Assembly: GCF_046348265.1 (NCBI RefSeq)
Contig: NZ_JAXMEO010000009.1
Reading direction: 5' to 3' (one strand)
Length of the DNA: 64,000 nt
Source: Pelomonas sp937871895
Lineage (GTDB): Bacteria > Pseudomonadota > Gammaproteobacteria > Burkholderiales > Burkholderiaceae_C
Shown here in pieces: positions 42,772 through 51,501 of this stretch. Numbering within the stretch: position 1 is the first letter of the stretch; the number at the start of each line of letters is the position of its first letter. A program made the translations under genes and the position numbers. The notes beneath the pieces are model-generated. The model saw nothing but the letters and a program-made list of their open reading frames with translations. It was not told where the DNA came from and ran no database searches.

Positions 42772-43675
42772 ATCACCGCGCGGGCTGCCAACGGCCGTGC
42801 TCTTCGCCGTGCCAGTCCTCATCTGGGCCAGCACCTGGCACGTCATCCTCTATCAGATCGACTCGGCCGTGCCGGCCTTGATCTCGCTGGCCTGGCGCTT
42901 TGCGCTCGCCGCCGTGCTGCTGGTGGGCCTGGCCTGGCGGCAAGGGCTGAGCCTGCGGGTGCCGCTGGCCCTGCAGGGCTGGCTGGTGGCCACCGGGTTG
43001 GTGCACTACGCGGGCGACTATTGGTCGATCTACGAGGCCGAGCGCCACATCCCAACGGGTCTGGTGGCCGTGCTCTTTTGTCTGGCGGTGTTCTTCAATG
43101 CCATCGGCGTGTGGCTGCTGCACGGTCAGCGAGCCTCGCCACGCTTTCTGCTGGCAGCCTCGGGCGCCTTGGTGGGCGTGGCGCTGGTGTTCTGGCCCGA
43201 GATCGCCGCCACCGGCGCGCGTCCCAACGCCTGGCTGGGCCTGGGGCTCGGGCTCACCGGTGTGGTCACGTCCACGGTGGGCAGCTTCTTCACGCTGCAC
43301 CTGATGGCCCGGGGCCTGCCGCTCCTGAGCGTGCTGGCCTGGAGCATGGGCTATGGCGCGCTGTGGCTGCTGGGCTTGGGTCTCTGGCTGCACCCGAGCG
43401 CGCCGCTGCTGGACCTGCGGCCGAGCTATGTGGCCAGCCTCGTCTACCTCTCGGCCTGCGGCTCGGTGATGGCGTTTGCGCTGTACTTCAGGATGGCCGA
43501 GCGCATCGGGCCCACCAAGGCCTCGTTGACGTCCATGGCCATCCCGGTGATCTCGCTGAGCATCTCGGCGACGCTGGAGGGTTGGCAGGCGACGCCGCTG
43601 GCCGTCGCGGGCCTGGGCCTGTGCCTGGTGAGCCTCGGCGTGGCTACTCGGTCACAGAGCGCCGCCCGGCCTTGA
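42758..43675 (+). CDS. EamA/DMT-family transporter
   Basis: The 305-residue inner-membrane protein has ten membrane segments in two repeats (AVLFAVPVLIWASTWHVILY; LGLTGVVTSTVGSFFTLHLM) and the ending SMAIPVISLSISATLEG. The substrate is unknown; amino acid or metabolite export is usual. GTG at 42758 lies within the 3' end of the LysE gene. Its last 32 bases overlap the 3' end of arfB on the other strand. Confidence 0.88.
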   Translation: MPPTESPRGLPTAVLFAVPVLIWASTWHVILYQIDSAVPALISLAWRFALAAVLLVGLAWRQGLSLRVPLALQGWLVATGLVHYAGDYWSIYEAERHIPTGLVAVLFCLAVFFNAIGVWLLHGQRASPRFLLAASGALVGVALVFWPEIAATGARPNAWLGLGLGLTGVVTSTVGSFFTLHLMARGLPLLSVLAWSMGYGALWLLGLGLWLHPSAPLLDLRPSYVASLVYLSACGSVMAFALYFRMAERIGPTKASLTSMAIPVISLSISATLEGWQATPLAVAGLGLCLVSLGVATRSQSAARP

Positions 43676-44051
43676 CGCTGCCCCGCTTGGCCTTGCCCTC
43701 CAGCCGCCGCTGCTGCGAGCCATAAGTCGGCTTGGTGGCCCGCCGCACCTTCGGCACATGGGCGGCGGCCTGCACGAGTTCGATCAGCCGCGCCACGGCG
43801 TCGGCGCGGTTGCGCTCCAGGCTGCGGGCGTCTTGGGCTTTGATGACGACGACGCCGTCGGCGCTGATACGTTGGTCGGGCCAGTGGAGCAGGCGCTGCT
43901 TGACGGCCTCGGGCAGCGACGACGACGCGCGGATGTCGAAGCGCAAGTGGACGGCGTTGCTGACCTTGTTGACGTTCTGCCCACCGGGGCCGCTGGCGCG
44001 GATGGCGCTCCAGTCGAGCTCGTCAGGCCGGGGGTGCCAAGCCAGCTTCAC
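43644..44051 (-). CDS. arfB: alternative ribosome-rescue factor ArfB
   Basis: ArfB hydrolyses peptidyl-tRNA on stalled ribosomes. The 135-residue protein has the GGQ motif in ASGPGGQNVNKVSNAVHLRF (Gly23-Gly24-Gln25) and a basic tail (RRATKPTYGSQQRRLEGKAKRG) that enters the mRNA channel. The start is GTG at 44051, overlapping the alr stop by four bases (GTGA), so alr-arfB is coupled. Confidence 0.95.
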   Translation of the reverse strand: MKLAWHPRPDELDWSAIRASGPGGQNVNKVSNAVHLRFDIRASSSLPEAVKQRLLHWPDQRISADGVVVIKAQDARSLERNRADAVARLIELVQAAAHVPKVRRATKPTYGSQQRRLEGKAKRGSVKAGRRSVTE

Positions 44052-45145
44052 GCCACGCGCACTGGGACTCGGGCGGTGACGGCGCACATCAGCTCGTAGC
44101 CGATGGTGCCGGCCGCCTGAGCGACCTCGTCAATCGATAGCACGGCGCCTCGGCTGCTGGCGCCCCAGAGCGTGACCTCACTGCCCCAGCCGCTGGCGGG
44201 CAGCGAGGTCAGATCCACGGCCAGCATGTCCATGGACACCCGGCCCAGCGTGAGCGAGCGTTGGCCGTCCACCAACACCGGCGTGCCGGTGCCCGCATGG
44301 CGGGGGTAGCCATCGGCATAGCCGCAAGCGACGGTGCCGACGCGCATCGGCTCGGTCGCGGTGAAGCTGCTGCCATAGCCCACCGTGTCACCCGGCTGCA
44401 AAACCTGCACGCCGATGACGCGCGAGCGCAGGCTCATCGCCGGGCGCAGACCCCAGTGCGCGGCATCGTGGCTGGGGTGGTCGGGCGCGCTGCCGTAAAG
44501 CAGGATGCCGGGGCGCACCCAGTCCTGCACTGTGCGCTCGGGGTGGCGCAGGGTGGCCGCGCTGTTGGCGAGGCTGCGCTCGCCGGCCAGGCCCTCGGTG
44601 GCGGTCTCGAACACGGCGAGTTGGTGGTCGATGCCGCGCTCACCGTCAGCGTCCGAGAAGTGCGTCATCAGCCCGATCTCGTCGACCTGCGGCAAGGCCG
44701 AGAGGCGCGCGTGCGCGGCGCGGAAGGCGCTGGGCGCAAACCCGAGGCGGTTCATGCCCGAGTTGAGCTTGAGGTAAACGCTGTGGGGCTCGTGCGTCTT
44801 GTGCATGGCCAGCCAGTCGATCTGGGCGGGGCTGTGCACGACATGGGTGAGCTTGAGGCGCGAGCAGAGCTCCAGATCGCGCGGCTCGAAGGCACCTTCG
44901 AGCAACAGGATGGGGCCACGCCAGTCAAGCTGCCGCAGGCGTTCGGCCTCGGCCAGGTCCAGGCAGGCAAAGCCGTCGGCGGCGCGCAGGCCTTCGAAGG
45001 CGCGCTCCACGCCATGCCCATAGGCATTGGCCTTGACCACCGCCCAGACCCGCGCGTTCGGTGCCCGGGCGCGCGCCTGGGCGAGGTTGTGGGCCAGGGC
45101 GTCCGGGTGGACGAGGGCTTCGATCGGGCGGGGCATGCTGGCCAT
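44048..45145 (-). CDS. alr: alanine racemase
   Basis: Alr makes D-alanine for peptidoglycan, using PLP. The 365 residues include Lys38 (VVKANAYGHG), the carboxylated-lysine region, GYGSSFTATEPMRVGTVACG and the final Tyr-bearing GYADGYPRHAGTG. The start ATG at 45145 has GAGGGG four bases upstream; ATG at 45136 is possible. It is coupled to arfB and divergent from lplT. Confidence 0.95.
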   Translation of the reverse strand: MASMPRPIEALVHPDALAHNLAQARARAPNARVWAVVKANAYGHGVERAFEGLRAADGFACLDLAEAERLRQLDWRGPILLLEGAFEPRDLELCSRLKLTHVVHSPAQIDWLAMHKTHEPHSVYLKLNSGMNRLGFAPSAFRAAHARLSALPQVDEIGLMTHFSDADGERGIDHQLAVFETATEGLAGERSLANSAATLRHPERTVQDWVRPGILLYGSAPDHPSHDAAHWGLRPAMSLRSRVIGVQVLQPGDTVGYGSSFTATEPMRVGTVACGYADGYPRHAGTGTPVLVDGQRSLTLGRVSMDMLAVDLTSLPASGWGSEVTLWGASSRGAVLSIDEVAQAAGTIGYELMCAVTARVPVRVA

Positions 45146-45264
45146 TCTGCCCCTCTGTCCAAGCGGGGCCCGTCGAAAGGGTCGCGTGCTATAACCCGCG
45201 CCGATCCCCGTTTCAGTGTCGGCCCGCGCCGTCTTCCACCACCGTCCCCACCGCGCCCAGGCCC

Positions 45265-46560
45265 ATGAAGCGAGGCTTCTACACGATCATGTCGGCGCAG
45301 TTTTTCAGCTCGCTGGCTGACAACGCGCTCTTCGTGGCTGCCGTCGAGCTGCTGCGCACCTCTGGCGCTGCCGAGTGGCAGCGTGCCGCGCTGGTGCCGA
45401 TGTTTGCCCTCTTCTACGTGGTGCTGGCGCCGTTTGTGGGCGCCTTTGCCGACGCGATCCCCAAGGGCAAGGTGATGTTCTATTCGAACAGCATCAAGGT
45501 GGTGGGCTGTTTGATGATGCTGTTCGGCACGCACCCGCTGGCGGCCTATGCCATCGTGGGCCTGGGGGCTGCGGCCTACTCGCCGGCCAAGTACGGCATC
45601 CTGACCGAGCTGCTGCCACCGTCGCAGCTGGTCAAGGCCAATGGCTGGATTGAAGGGCTGACCATCGCGTCCATCATCCTCGGCGTGCTGCTGGGCGGCC
45701 AATTGGTGGGCGCCAAGCTCTCAGCGATGCTGCTCGGCTTTGACCTGCCCTTGGTTGACACCGGCATCGACACGCCGCCCGAGGCGGCCATTGCCAGCCT
45801 GGTGGGCCTGTACGTGATCGCCGCGCTGTTCAACCTGCGCATCCCGCGCACCTCGGCGCCTCTGCAGCCGGTGGCACACAGCCTGATCGCCCTGGTGCGC
45901 GACTTCTCGCAGTGCAACACGCGGCTTTGGCAGGACAAGCTGGGCCAGATCTCGCTGGCCACGACGACGCTGTTCTGGGGCGTCAGCGGCAACCTGCGCT
46001 ACATCGTGCTGGCCTGGGCGCTGGCGGCGCTGGGCTATGGCACGACGCAGGCGTCCTCGCTCGTCGGCGTGGTGGCCATCGGTACCGCCGTGGGCGCGGT
46101 GGTGGCCTCGGTGGCGGTGCGGCTGGACAAAGCGACCAGCGTGATCCCGCTGGGCATCGGCATGGGCGTGCTCGTGATCGCGATGAACTGGATCACCAAT
46201 GTCTGGGTCGCAGCGCCCTTCCTGATCCTGCTGGGCGGGATTGGCGGCTACCTCGTGGTGCCGATGAATGCGCTGCTGCAGCACCGGGGCCACAACCTGA
46301 TGGGCGCAGGCCGCAGCATCGCGGTGCAGAACTTCAACGAGCAGGCCTGCATCCTCGGGCTCGGCGCCTTCTACACCGGCATGACGCGCTTCGGCCTCTC
46401 GGCCTTTGCCGCCATCACGACGTTTGGGGTGGCCGTGGCTGGCACGATGTGGCTGATCCGCCAGTGGCACCAGCGCAACCTCGTGCAGCATGCAGCGGAG
46501 GTCGAGCACCTGCTCGAACTGGCGCGCTGCGACGACTGCGGGAAGTCAGCGGATCACTGA
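45265..46560 (+). CDS. lplT: lysophospholipid transporter LplT
   Basis: LplT flips lysophospholipids across the inner membrane for re-acylation. The 431-residue MFS protein opens MKRGFYTIMSAQFFSSLADN and carries SPAKYGILTELLPPSQLVKANGW and GAGRSIAVQNFNEQACILGLG, typical of LplT. No acyltransferase (Aas) domain is attached. The ribosome site is weak (AGG). It is divergent from alr. Confidence 0.93.
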   Translation: MKRGFYTIMSAQFFSSLADNALFVAAVELLRTSGAAEWQRAALVPMFALFYVVLAPFVGAFADAIPKGKVMFYSNSIKVVGCLMMLFGTHPLAAYAIVGLGAAAYSPAKYGILTELLPPSQLVKANGWIEGLTIASIILGVLLGGQLVGAKLSAMLLGFDLPLVDTGIDTPPEAAIASLVGLYVIAALFNLRIPRTSAPLQPVAHSLIALVRDFSQCNTRLWQDKLGQISLATTTLFWGVSGNLRYIVLAWALAALGYGTTQASSLVGVVAIGTAVGAVVASVAVRLDKATSVIPLGIGMGVLVIAMNWITNVWVAAPFLILLGGIGGYLVVPMNALLQHRGHNLMGAGRSIAVQNFNEQACILGLGAFYTGMTRFGLSAFAAITTFGVAVAGTMWLIRQWHQRNLVQHAAEVEHLLELARCDDCGKSADH

Positions 46561-46569
46561 CCCGCCGGA

Positions 46570-47535
46570 TCAACGCTGCTGCGACGAGCCCCGGCCGCGA
46601 CGGCCGGTGGGCGCCGGTTGGATCAAATGCCGGCCTTCCAGCACCGCCTCGATGTGCTCGCTCCAGGCCCGGGCGATCTTGAAGCAGCCGCTGTGGTTGA
46701 GGTGGATCTCGTTGTGCCAATCGCCGCTGATGCCAGTGGAGCCGGGCGCAGCCAGGGCCAGCGGCACGGTGGTCGAGTCGAACACAAAGAGCCCGGGGAA
46801 CTGTTCCTTGTCAGCTGCCATGGCCTTGAGCAACAGTGCCAGATGGAAGACCATCAAACGGCTGACGGCCGCCCAGTCGGCGCTCGGCACGCCATAGGCC
46901 TTGAGGGCCGGCAGCAGCCAGGGGCCGTTGGCACCGAGTTCGTCGCTCGGCTCGGCGCCCGCCGGGCGCGGCATGGGCACGGCATAGCAGTGCATGAAGA
47001 CCGGCTTGCCGGCCGAGGGGCCCTGGTTGCGCAGGCTCAGCAGGTGCTTGACGTTGGCCTTGAAGTACTCGGCATAGGTGGCCCAGCCGGGCTCTGAGAA
47101 ATAGCGGGCCACGCCGGCCGAGGGCGCGCCCCATTCGGTCTGGCGGCGCAACAGGCGCTGGTGCAGCGGCACTTCAAGGCCATCGGCCGTGTGCGCCGGC
47201 GTGCGTGCGGCGGCGATCAGGTCATTGCCGCCGACAGACAGCAAGATGCCATCCCACACCGGCGCGCCCGGGCCGGTCAGCAGGCGGACAAAGTCCGGGT
47301 TGGCCTCCAAGTCCACCATGTGAGAGAGCGCATCGCCCGTGCCCGCACAGTTGACGGCCAGGGCCTGACCTTTGAAGACCAGCTCCTGCAGCAAATTGGC
47401 ATGCGCATTCAGCTTGGACCTCGCGTTAGAAAACCACGAATCGCCCTGGGCCAGCAGCTTCCAGCGGTAGGCGCTGAAGTCAGGGGCATGACGCCCGGCG
47501 AGGTCTGCCGGCGTGAAACAAGCCAAGTGATCCAT
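46570..47535 (-). CDS. SGNH/GDSL-like hydrolase
   Basis: The 321-residue protein has GDS at 31-33 (LAQGDSWFSN), GGND at 102-105 (LLSVGGNDLIAAA) and a C-terminal WHNEIHLNHSG, where Asn/His replaces the usual DxxH. It may be an esterase or lipase of the SGNH fold. No signal peptide is seen, so it is probably cytoplasmic. The start is ATG at 47535. It is divergent from the peroxidase gene. Confidence 0.82.
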   Translation of the reverse strand: MDHLACFTPADLAGRHAPDFSAYRWKLLAQGDSWFSNARSKLNAHANLLQELVFKGQALAVNCAGTGDALSHMVDLEANPDFVRLLTGPGAPVWDGILLSVGGNDLIAAARTPAHTADGLEVPLHQRLLRRQTEWGAPSAGVARYFSEPGWATYAEYFKANVKHLLSLRNQGPSAGKPVFMHCYAVPMPRPAGAEPSDELGANGPWLLPALKAYGVPSADWAAVSRLMVFHLALLLKAMAADKEQFPGLFVFDSTTVPLALAAPGSTGISGDWHNEIHLNHSGCFKIARAWSEHIEAVLEGRHLIQPAPTGRRGRGSSQQR

Positions 47536-47661
47536 GATCGTGTAGGACGCAGAAATGCTGGGCGGGCGGGTTTCCCCGAAGTTGCCGCGATTGGAGGGGC
47601 AGCAAGGCGCGACGCGCCATGCTACAAACCCTGACTTTCCCCAATCTTCCAAGGCCCCGCG

Positions 47662-48156
47662 ATGAGTGACCGCCTCTATGACCACTCGGCCACCAGCATC
47701 ACCGGCGAGACGGTGCATCTTGCCAGCTATCGAGGCCAGGTGATGCTGATCGTCAACACGGCCAGTGCCTGTGGCTTCACGCCGCAGTTCAAGGGCCTGG
47801 AGCAGCTGTGGAAGGACTTCAAGGACCAGGGCCTGGTGGTGATTGGCTTCCCCAGCAATGAATTCGGCGGCCAGGACCCCGGCAGCAATGACGAGATCTC
47901 GTCGTTCTGCGAGCTGAACTACGGCGTCAGCTTCCCGATGATGGGCAAGGTCGAGGTCAACGGCAGCGGCGCCCACCCGGTCTGGAAGCTGCTCAAGCAC
48001 GAGAAGCCCGGCCTCTTGGGTACCGAGGCCATCAAATGGAACTTCACCAAGTTCCTGGTGGGCCGGGACGGCAAGGTGCTCAAGCGCTACGCGCCCAATG
48101 ACACGCCTGAGAGCTTGCGCAAGGACATCGAGGCTGCGCTCGCCGCAAAGGCCTGA
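47662..48156 (+). CDS. glutathione peroxidase
   Basis: The 164-residue thiol peroxidase has peroxidatic Cys37 (NTASACGFTPQ), Gln71 (NEFGGQDPGS) and Trp126 (IKWNFTKFL), the catalytic set. It uses thioredoxin or glutathione to reduce hydroperoxides. The ATG follows AAGG. Confidence 0.93.
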   Translation: MSDRLYDHSATSITGETVHLASYRGQVMLIVNTASACGFTPQFKGLEQLWKDFKDQGLVVIGFPSNEFGGQDPGSNDEISSFCELNYGVSFPMMGKVEVNGSGAHPVWKLLKHEKPGLLGTEAIKWNFTKFLVGRDGKVLKRYAPNDTPESLRKDIEAALAAKA

Positions 48157-48495
48157 GCCTGCATTTGCAGACGCATCGCGCCGCTTGGGTGCCTAGCGGT
48201 GCCAGCATGCGTCGCCACGTGCCGCTGCGTACCGCTATTCGCCGCGCCATCTGTGCGCCCAAGCCACTGAGCAGCAAGGGGCTGCCCCCCTAGAACATAG
48301 TGTCGATCGAATTGCCAATTGCGTGCGTGGCTCTGTTCTGACGTTCGCAAGTCATTGTCAGCGTTGAGAAAGATTTCCTGGCACCACCTTTGCTTTGCAG
48401 CTCCCGACCCCGTGGGTTCAAGCGCACCGCCAGGTGACAGGGAGCGTACGGGTCCACTTCCATTTCATTCCTCAACCTTCACGCAGGACCTCACG
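48157..48495. other. 339-base intergenic region with promoter
   Basis: No gene is seen. GC is lower than in the flanks. A sigma-54-like element lies at 48379-48395; the expected start is near 48405, giving a leader of about 90 bases to the PEP-CTERM ATG at 48496. Nothing else is recognised, although small palindromes such as CAATTG are present. Confidence 0.6.
48379..48395 (+). promoter_or_regulatory. sigma-54-like -24/-12 promoter of the vWA PEP-CTERM gene
   Basis: TGGCACCACCTTTGCTT matches the RpoN consensus TGGCAC-N5-TTGCW at every fixed position, with GG and GC ten bases apart. It resembles the element at 9237-9253 in front of another PEP-CTERM gene. Confidence 0.65.
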
Positions 48496-49293
48496 ATGAA
48501 CCTGACCCGCCTGATCCGTGGTGCCTCCGCCACCCTGGCGCTGGCCATGGCCGCCTTCACGGCCTCCGCTGCGCCCACCACTCAACTCGGCTTCCTGATC
48601 GACGCCTCCGGCAGCATTGGCACCAGCAACTTCACCACGATGAAGAATGGCTACGCCGCCGCGCTGGGCGCCCTGCCGACCGACGGCAGCATCGAAGTGA
48701 CGATCTACTCCTTTTCCACCGGCACGGTCCAGGTGCTGGCGCCGACGGTGGTGACTGGCGCCTCGATCGGCGGCATCATTTCTGCCGTCAATGGCATGGC
48801 CTACACGGCCGGCACCACCCACACCGCAGACGGCATCAATGCAATTGCTGCGGCGATGCTGGGGTCGGCCAACTACAGCGCTCAACTGCGGTCGATCATC
48901 AACATTGCCACTGACGGTGTTCCCAATGGCAACACACAAGCGCAAACCATCGCAGCCGCTACGTCAGCTCAAACGCGTGGCATTGACGCCATGACGGCCG
49001 AGGCGATCGGCGCAGGCTTGGATGTCGGTTTCCTCCAGGACATCGTGTTCTCGCCGGTGAAGGGCGTTTGCACCAACTGCGGCGTCGTGTTGCCCGGCGT
49101 GGGCTCGCTGAGCGATCCCATGACCAGTGACCCCTGGATCCTGCGCGTCAACACCTTCGCAGACTTTGAAGATGCCATCACCGCGAAGGTCAAGGCCATC
49201 ACCAACCAAGTCCCCGAGCCCGGCAGCGTGGCCCTGGTCGCCATCGCACTGCTCGCTGCTGGCGGTCAAGCGCGCCGCTCGCGCAAGGCCTAA
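48496..49293 (+). CDS. PEP-CTERM protein with von Willebrand factor A domain
   Basis: The 265-residue secreted protein has a signal peptide (cleavage TASA-APT), then a vWA domain with MIDAS motif LIDASGSIGTSNF, HTADGINAIA and IINIATDGVPNG. The PEP-CTERM tail has VPEPGSVALVAIALLAAGG and a basic end. This resembles DUF1194-type surface proteins that may bind metal-dependent partners in the matrix. The start is ATG at 48496. A strong terminator follows. Confidence 0.9.
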   Translation: MNLTRLIRGASATLALAMAAFTASAAPTTQLGFLIDASGSIGTSNFTTMKNGYAAALGALPTDGSIEVTIYSFSTGTVQVLAPTVVTGASIGGIISAVNGMAYTAGTTHTADGINAIAAAMLGSANYSAQLRSIINIATDGVPNGNTQAQTIAAATSAQTRGIDAMTAEAIGAGLDVGFLQDIVFSPVKGVCTNCGVVLPGVGSLSDPMTSDPWILRVNTFADFEDAITAKVKAITNQVPEPGSVALVAIALLAAGGQARRSRKA

Positions 49294-49326
49294 AGCCTGC
49301 TCGGCTGGTTTTCAGCCGATGATGTG

Positions 49327-49351
49327 GACCGGCCTTTTGGCCGGTCTTTTT
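49327..49351 (+). terminator. intrinsic terminator behind the vWA PEP-CTERM gene
   Basis: GACCGGCC-TTTT-GGCCGGTC followed by five T: a strong stem with a T-run. It separates this gene from the small secreted gene starting at 49375. Confidence 0.85.
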
Positions 49352-49374
49352 CATTTCTACTCGGAGAATCCGCC

Positions 49375-49710
49375 ATGCGTCGTTCGATCGCTTTCTTGCT
49401 TGGCGGGATGACGGTCGCCACAGCTTCAACGATCGCAGCCCCCGCTCAATGCGAGTCCAAGGACAGCAGCGCCGAGTTGGCCCTGGTCCTTTGCGACAAG
49501 GGAACCGGCCAAGCCGCGCTCAAGGCTGCGGGCCAAGCTGCCTGCAAGGGCAAAACCGTGTGCAATGCCTGGATCTGGGAAGACGCGAGCAAGATGCCCG
49601 CCAAGGCACCCGCCTCGGACAAAGACCTGCCCAAGACGGCCACCGGCGCAGCACGCGCCGTCTGGATCCAAGATTCACAGAGCCTGATAGAGCTCCGCAA
49701 GGCACCCTGA
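49375..49710 (+). CDS. small secreted protein with four cysteines, unknown
   Basis: The 111-residue precursor has signal peptide MRRSIAFLLGGMTVATASTI ending near APA-QCE. The mature part has four Cys (QCES, LVLCDK, AACKGK, TVCNAW), Ala and Lys. The start ATG at 49375 follows GGAG; a longer frame would begin in the terminator. No family recognised. The next gene starts 14 bases downstream, in the same direction. Confidence 0.75.
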   Translation: MRRSIAFLLGGMTVATASTIAAPAQCESKDSSAELALVLCDKGTGQAALKAAGQAACKGKTVCNAWIWEDASKMPAKAPASDKDLPKTATGAARAVWIQDSQSLIELRKAP

Positions 49711-49723
49711 CCCGATACGGCTC

Positions 49724-50293
49724 ATGCGGTTGCAGAGCTTGAACACCGGCGGCGTCCTGCCGCTCGACACCGCACAGGGCCGCGTGCCGAGCGGCATCGT
49801 GAAACGGCCACAGACCGGCCGCATCGGCGTGACACGTCTAGGCCTTGCCGGCGACGCCCAGGCCGACCACGAGGTGCACGGCGGCCCCGCCAAGGCCATC
49901 TACGCCTACCCGACCGAGCACTACGCTTTCTGGCAGACGGTACGTGGCCAGGCCAAGGTGGCGGGCGAACTGGCCCATGGTGCGATGGGCGAGAACCTGA
50001 GCCTGTGCGGACTGCTGGAAGGCCAGGTCTGGATGGGCGACCGGCTGCGCTTCCCCGACTGCGAACTGATCGTGACGGCGCCGCGCATCCCCTGCTTCAA
50101 GTTCGCCGCCGTGATGGGCTTTGCGCAGGCGGTCTCCTTGATGGCGCAGAGCGGCTACTGCGGCTTTTACTTGGCGGTTCACCGCGAAGGCAGCCTGGCG
50201 GCGGGCGACAGCGTCGAGCTGATTCCCGGCCCGCGCGAGCTGCGCATCGACGAGCACTTTCGCGCCGTGATGCGCAAGAAGCCGGGGCGCTGA
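49724..50293 (+). CDS. MOSC-domain protein (YiiM-like)
   Basis: The 189-residue MOSC protein has GDAQADHEVHGGPAKAIYAY, HGAMGENLSLCGL and the conserved Cys in APRIPCFKFAAVM. MOSC enzymes bind molybdenum cofactor or reduce N-hydroxylated compounds with partners. It ends in TGATG overlapping the next start by one base. Confidence 0.92.
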   Translation: MRLQSLNTGGVLPLDTAQGRVPSGIVKRPQTGRIGVTRLGLAGDAQADHEVHGGPAKAIYAYPTEHYAFWQTVRGQAKVAGELAHGAMGENLSLCGLLEGQVWMGDRLRFPDCELIVTAPRIPCFKFAAVMGFAQAVSLMAQSGYCGFYLAVHREGSLAAGDSVELIPGPRELRIDEHFRAVMRKKPGR

Positions 50294-51441
50294 TGCAGCG
50301 GCGGCTGGCAATGCTGGGCTTGGCGCTCGGGGCGCGGGCGGCCCTGGCCAAGGTGACCCAGGTGCTCAAGGTCGGCCCACGCGAGGCCCACCGCACCCTG
50401 GCCAGTGCGGCGAAGGCCGCGACGGACGGCTGTCTCATCGAGGTCGAGGCGGGCGACTACCTGGCAGACGTGGCGACCTGGCCGCAGCACGAGCTGACGC
50501 TGCGCGCCGTGGGCGGCCGCGTGCGCCTCATCGCCAGCGGCGCGCATGCCCAAGGCAAGGGCATCTTCGTCACGCGCGGGCAGCGCCAGCGCATTGAGGG
50601 CCTTGACTTCATCGGCGCGCGCGTACCTGACCGCAATGGCGCGGGCATCCGCCTGGAAGCCGGCTCGTTGACCCTGGTGGACTGCCGCTTCGAGGACAAC
50701 GAGAACGGCGTGCTGACGAGCAATGACCCCGCCGTCGAACTCGACCTGATCGACTGCGACTTCGGCCGCATCGCCATGGGTACGGGCCAGACGCACCAGT
50801 GCTATGTGGGCGCCATCGCTCGGCTGGGCGTGACGGGCTGCCACTTCCACAGCGGCCTGATGGGCCACCTGCTCAAGAGCCGCGCACGCGTCAACCAGGT
50901 GCTGTACAGCCGGCTGATCGACGGCATTGGCGGCCGCGCCAGTTACGAGCTGGAGTTCCCGAACGGCGGCCAGAACCTGGTGATGGGCAATCTGATCGGG
51001 CAAAGCAGCACGAGCGAGAACCCGCACCTGATCAGCGTCGGTGCCGAGGGCCTGCGCGGCGGCACGCACGCGCTCTGGCTGGTGCACAACACCTGCATTG
51101 ACGACCGCCCCGGCGGCGGCATTTGGCTGCGCGCGGCCTCGGGCTTGACCGACGTGCACGTGGCCAACAACCTCTTCGTCGGGCGCCGCGCTTTTGAGCC
51201 CGCCGCCAGCTGGGACGCCCACCACAACCACCAGCCCGACTGGGACGAGTTCGTGCGCGCCAACCGCGACGACTGGCGCCTCAAGCCCGAGAGCCGCCTG
51301 CGCGGCAAGGTGGCGCCGGCCGGACCGATGGCGCTGGACGGGCGCCGCATCGAGCTGCTGCCCACGCGCCAGTACGCCCATCCGGCCCGCAGCGTGGCAC
51401 TCACCCAGCCGGTGGTGTGGCCCGGCGCCCTTCAGGGTTAA
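50293..51441 (+). CDS. right-handed parallel beta-helix protein
   Basis: The 382-residue protein has a weak signal peptide (MQRRLAMLGLALGARAALA) and repeats typical of beta-helix coils: QRIEGLDFIGARVPDRNGAG, LTLVDCRFEDNENGVL, ELDLIDCDFGRIA and LVMGNLIGQ. Related folds bind or cleave polysaccharides. No catalytic set is identified. It overlaps the MOSC gene by one base. Confidence 0.82.
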   Translation: MQRRLAMLGLALGARAALAKVTQVLKVGPREAHRTLASAAKAATDGCLIEVEAGDYLADVATWPQHELTLRAVGGRVRLIASGAHAQGKGIFVTRGQRQRIEGLDFIGARVPDRNGAGIRLEAGSLTLVDCRFEDNENGVLTSNDPAVELDLIDCDFGRIAMGTGQTHQCYVGAIARLGVTGCHFHSGLMGHLLKSRARVNQVLYSRLIDGIGGRASYELEFPNGGQNLVMGNLIGQSSTSENPHLISVGAEGLRGGTHALWLVHNTCIDDRPGGGIWLRAASGLTDVHVANNLFVGRRAFEPAASWDAHHNHQPDWDEFVRANRDDWRLKPESRLRGKVAPAGPMALDGRRIELLPTRQYAHPARSVALTQPVVWPGALQG

Positions 51442-51501
51442 TACCCAGTAACGCCAGCAGCTCGCCAGCACCATGACTTGCATGGTGACGAGGCTTCTTC
51501 C

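Noticed and set aside
43644..43675. Overlap of EamA and arfB 3' ends as an antisense regulatory device
   Set aside because: A 32-base convergent overlap is common in compact genomes; no further sign of regulation.
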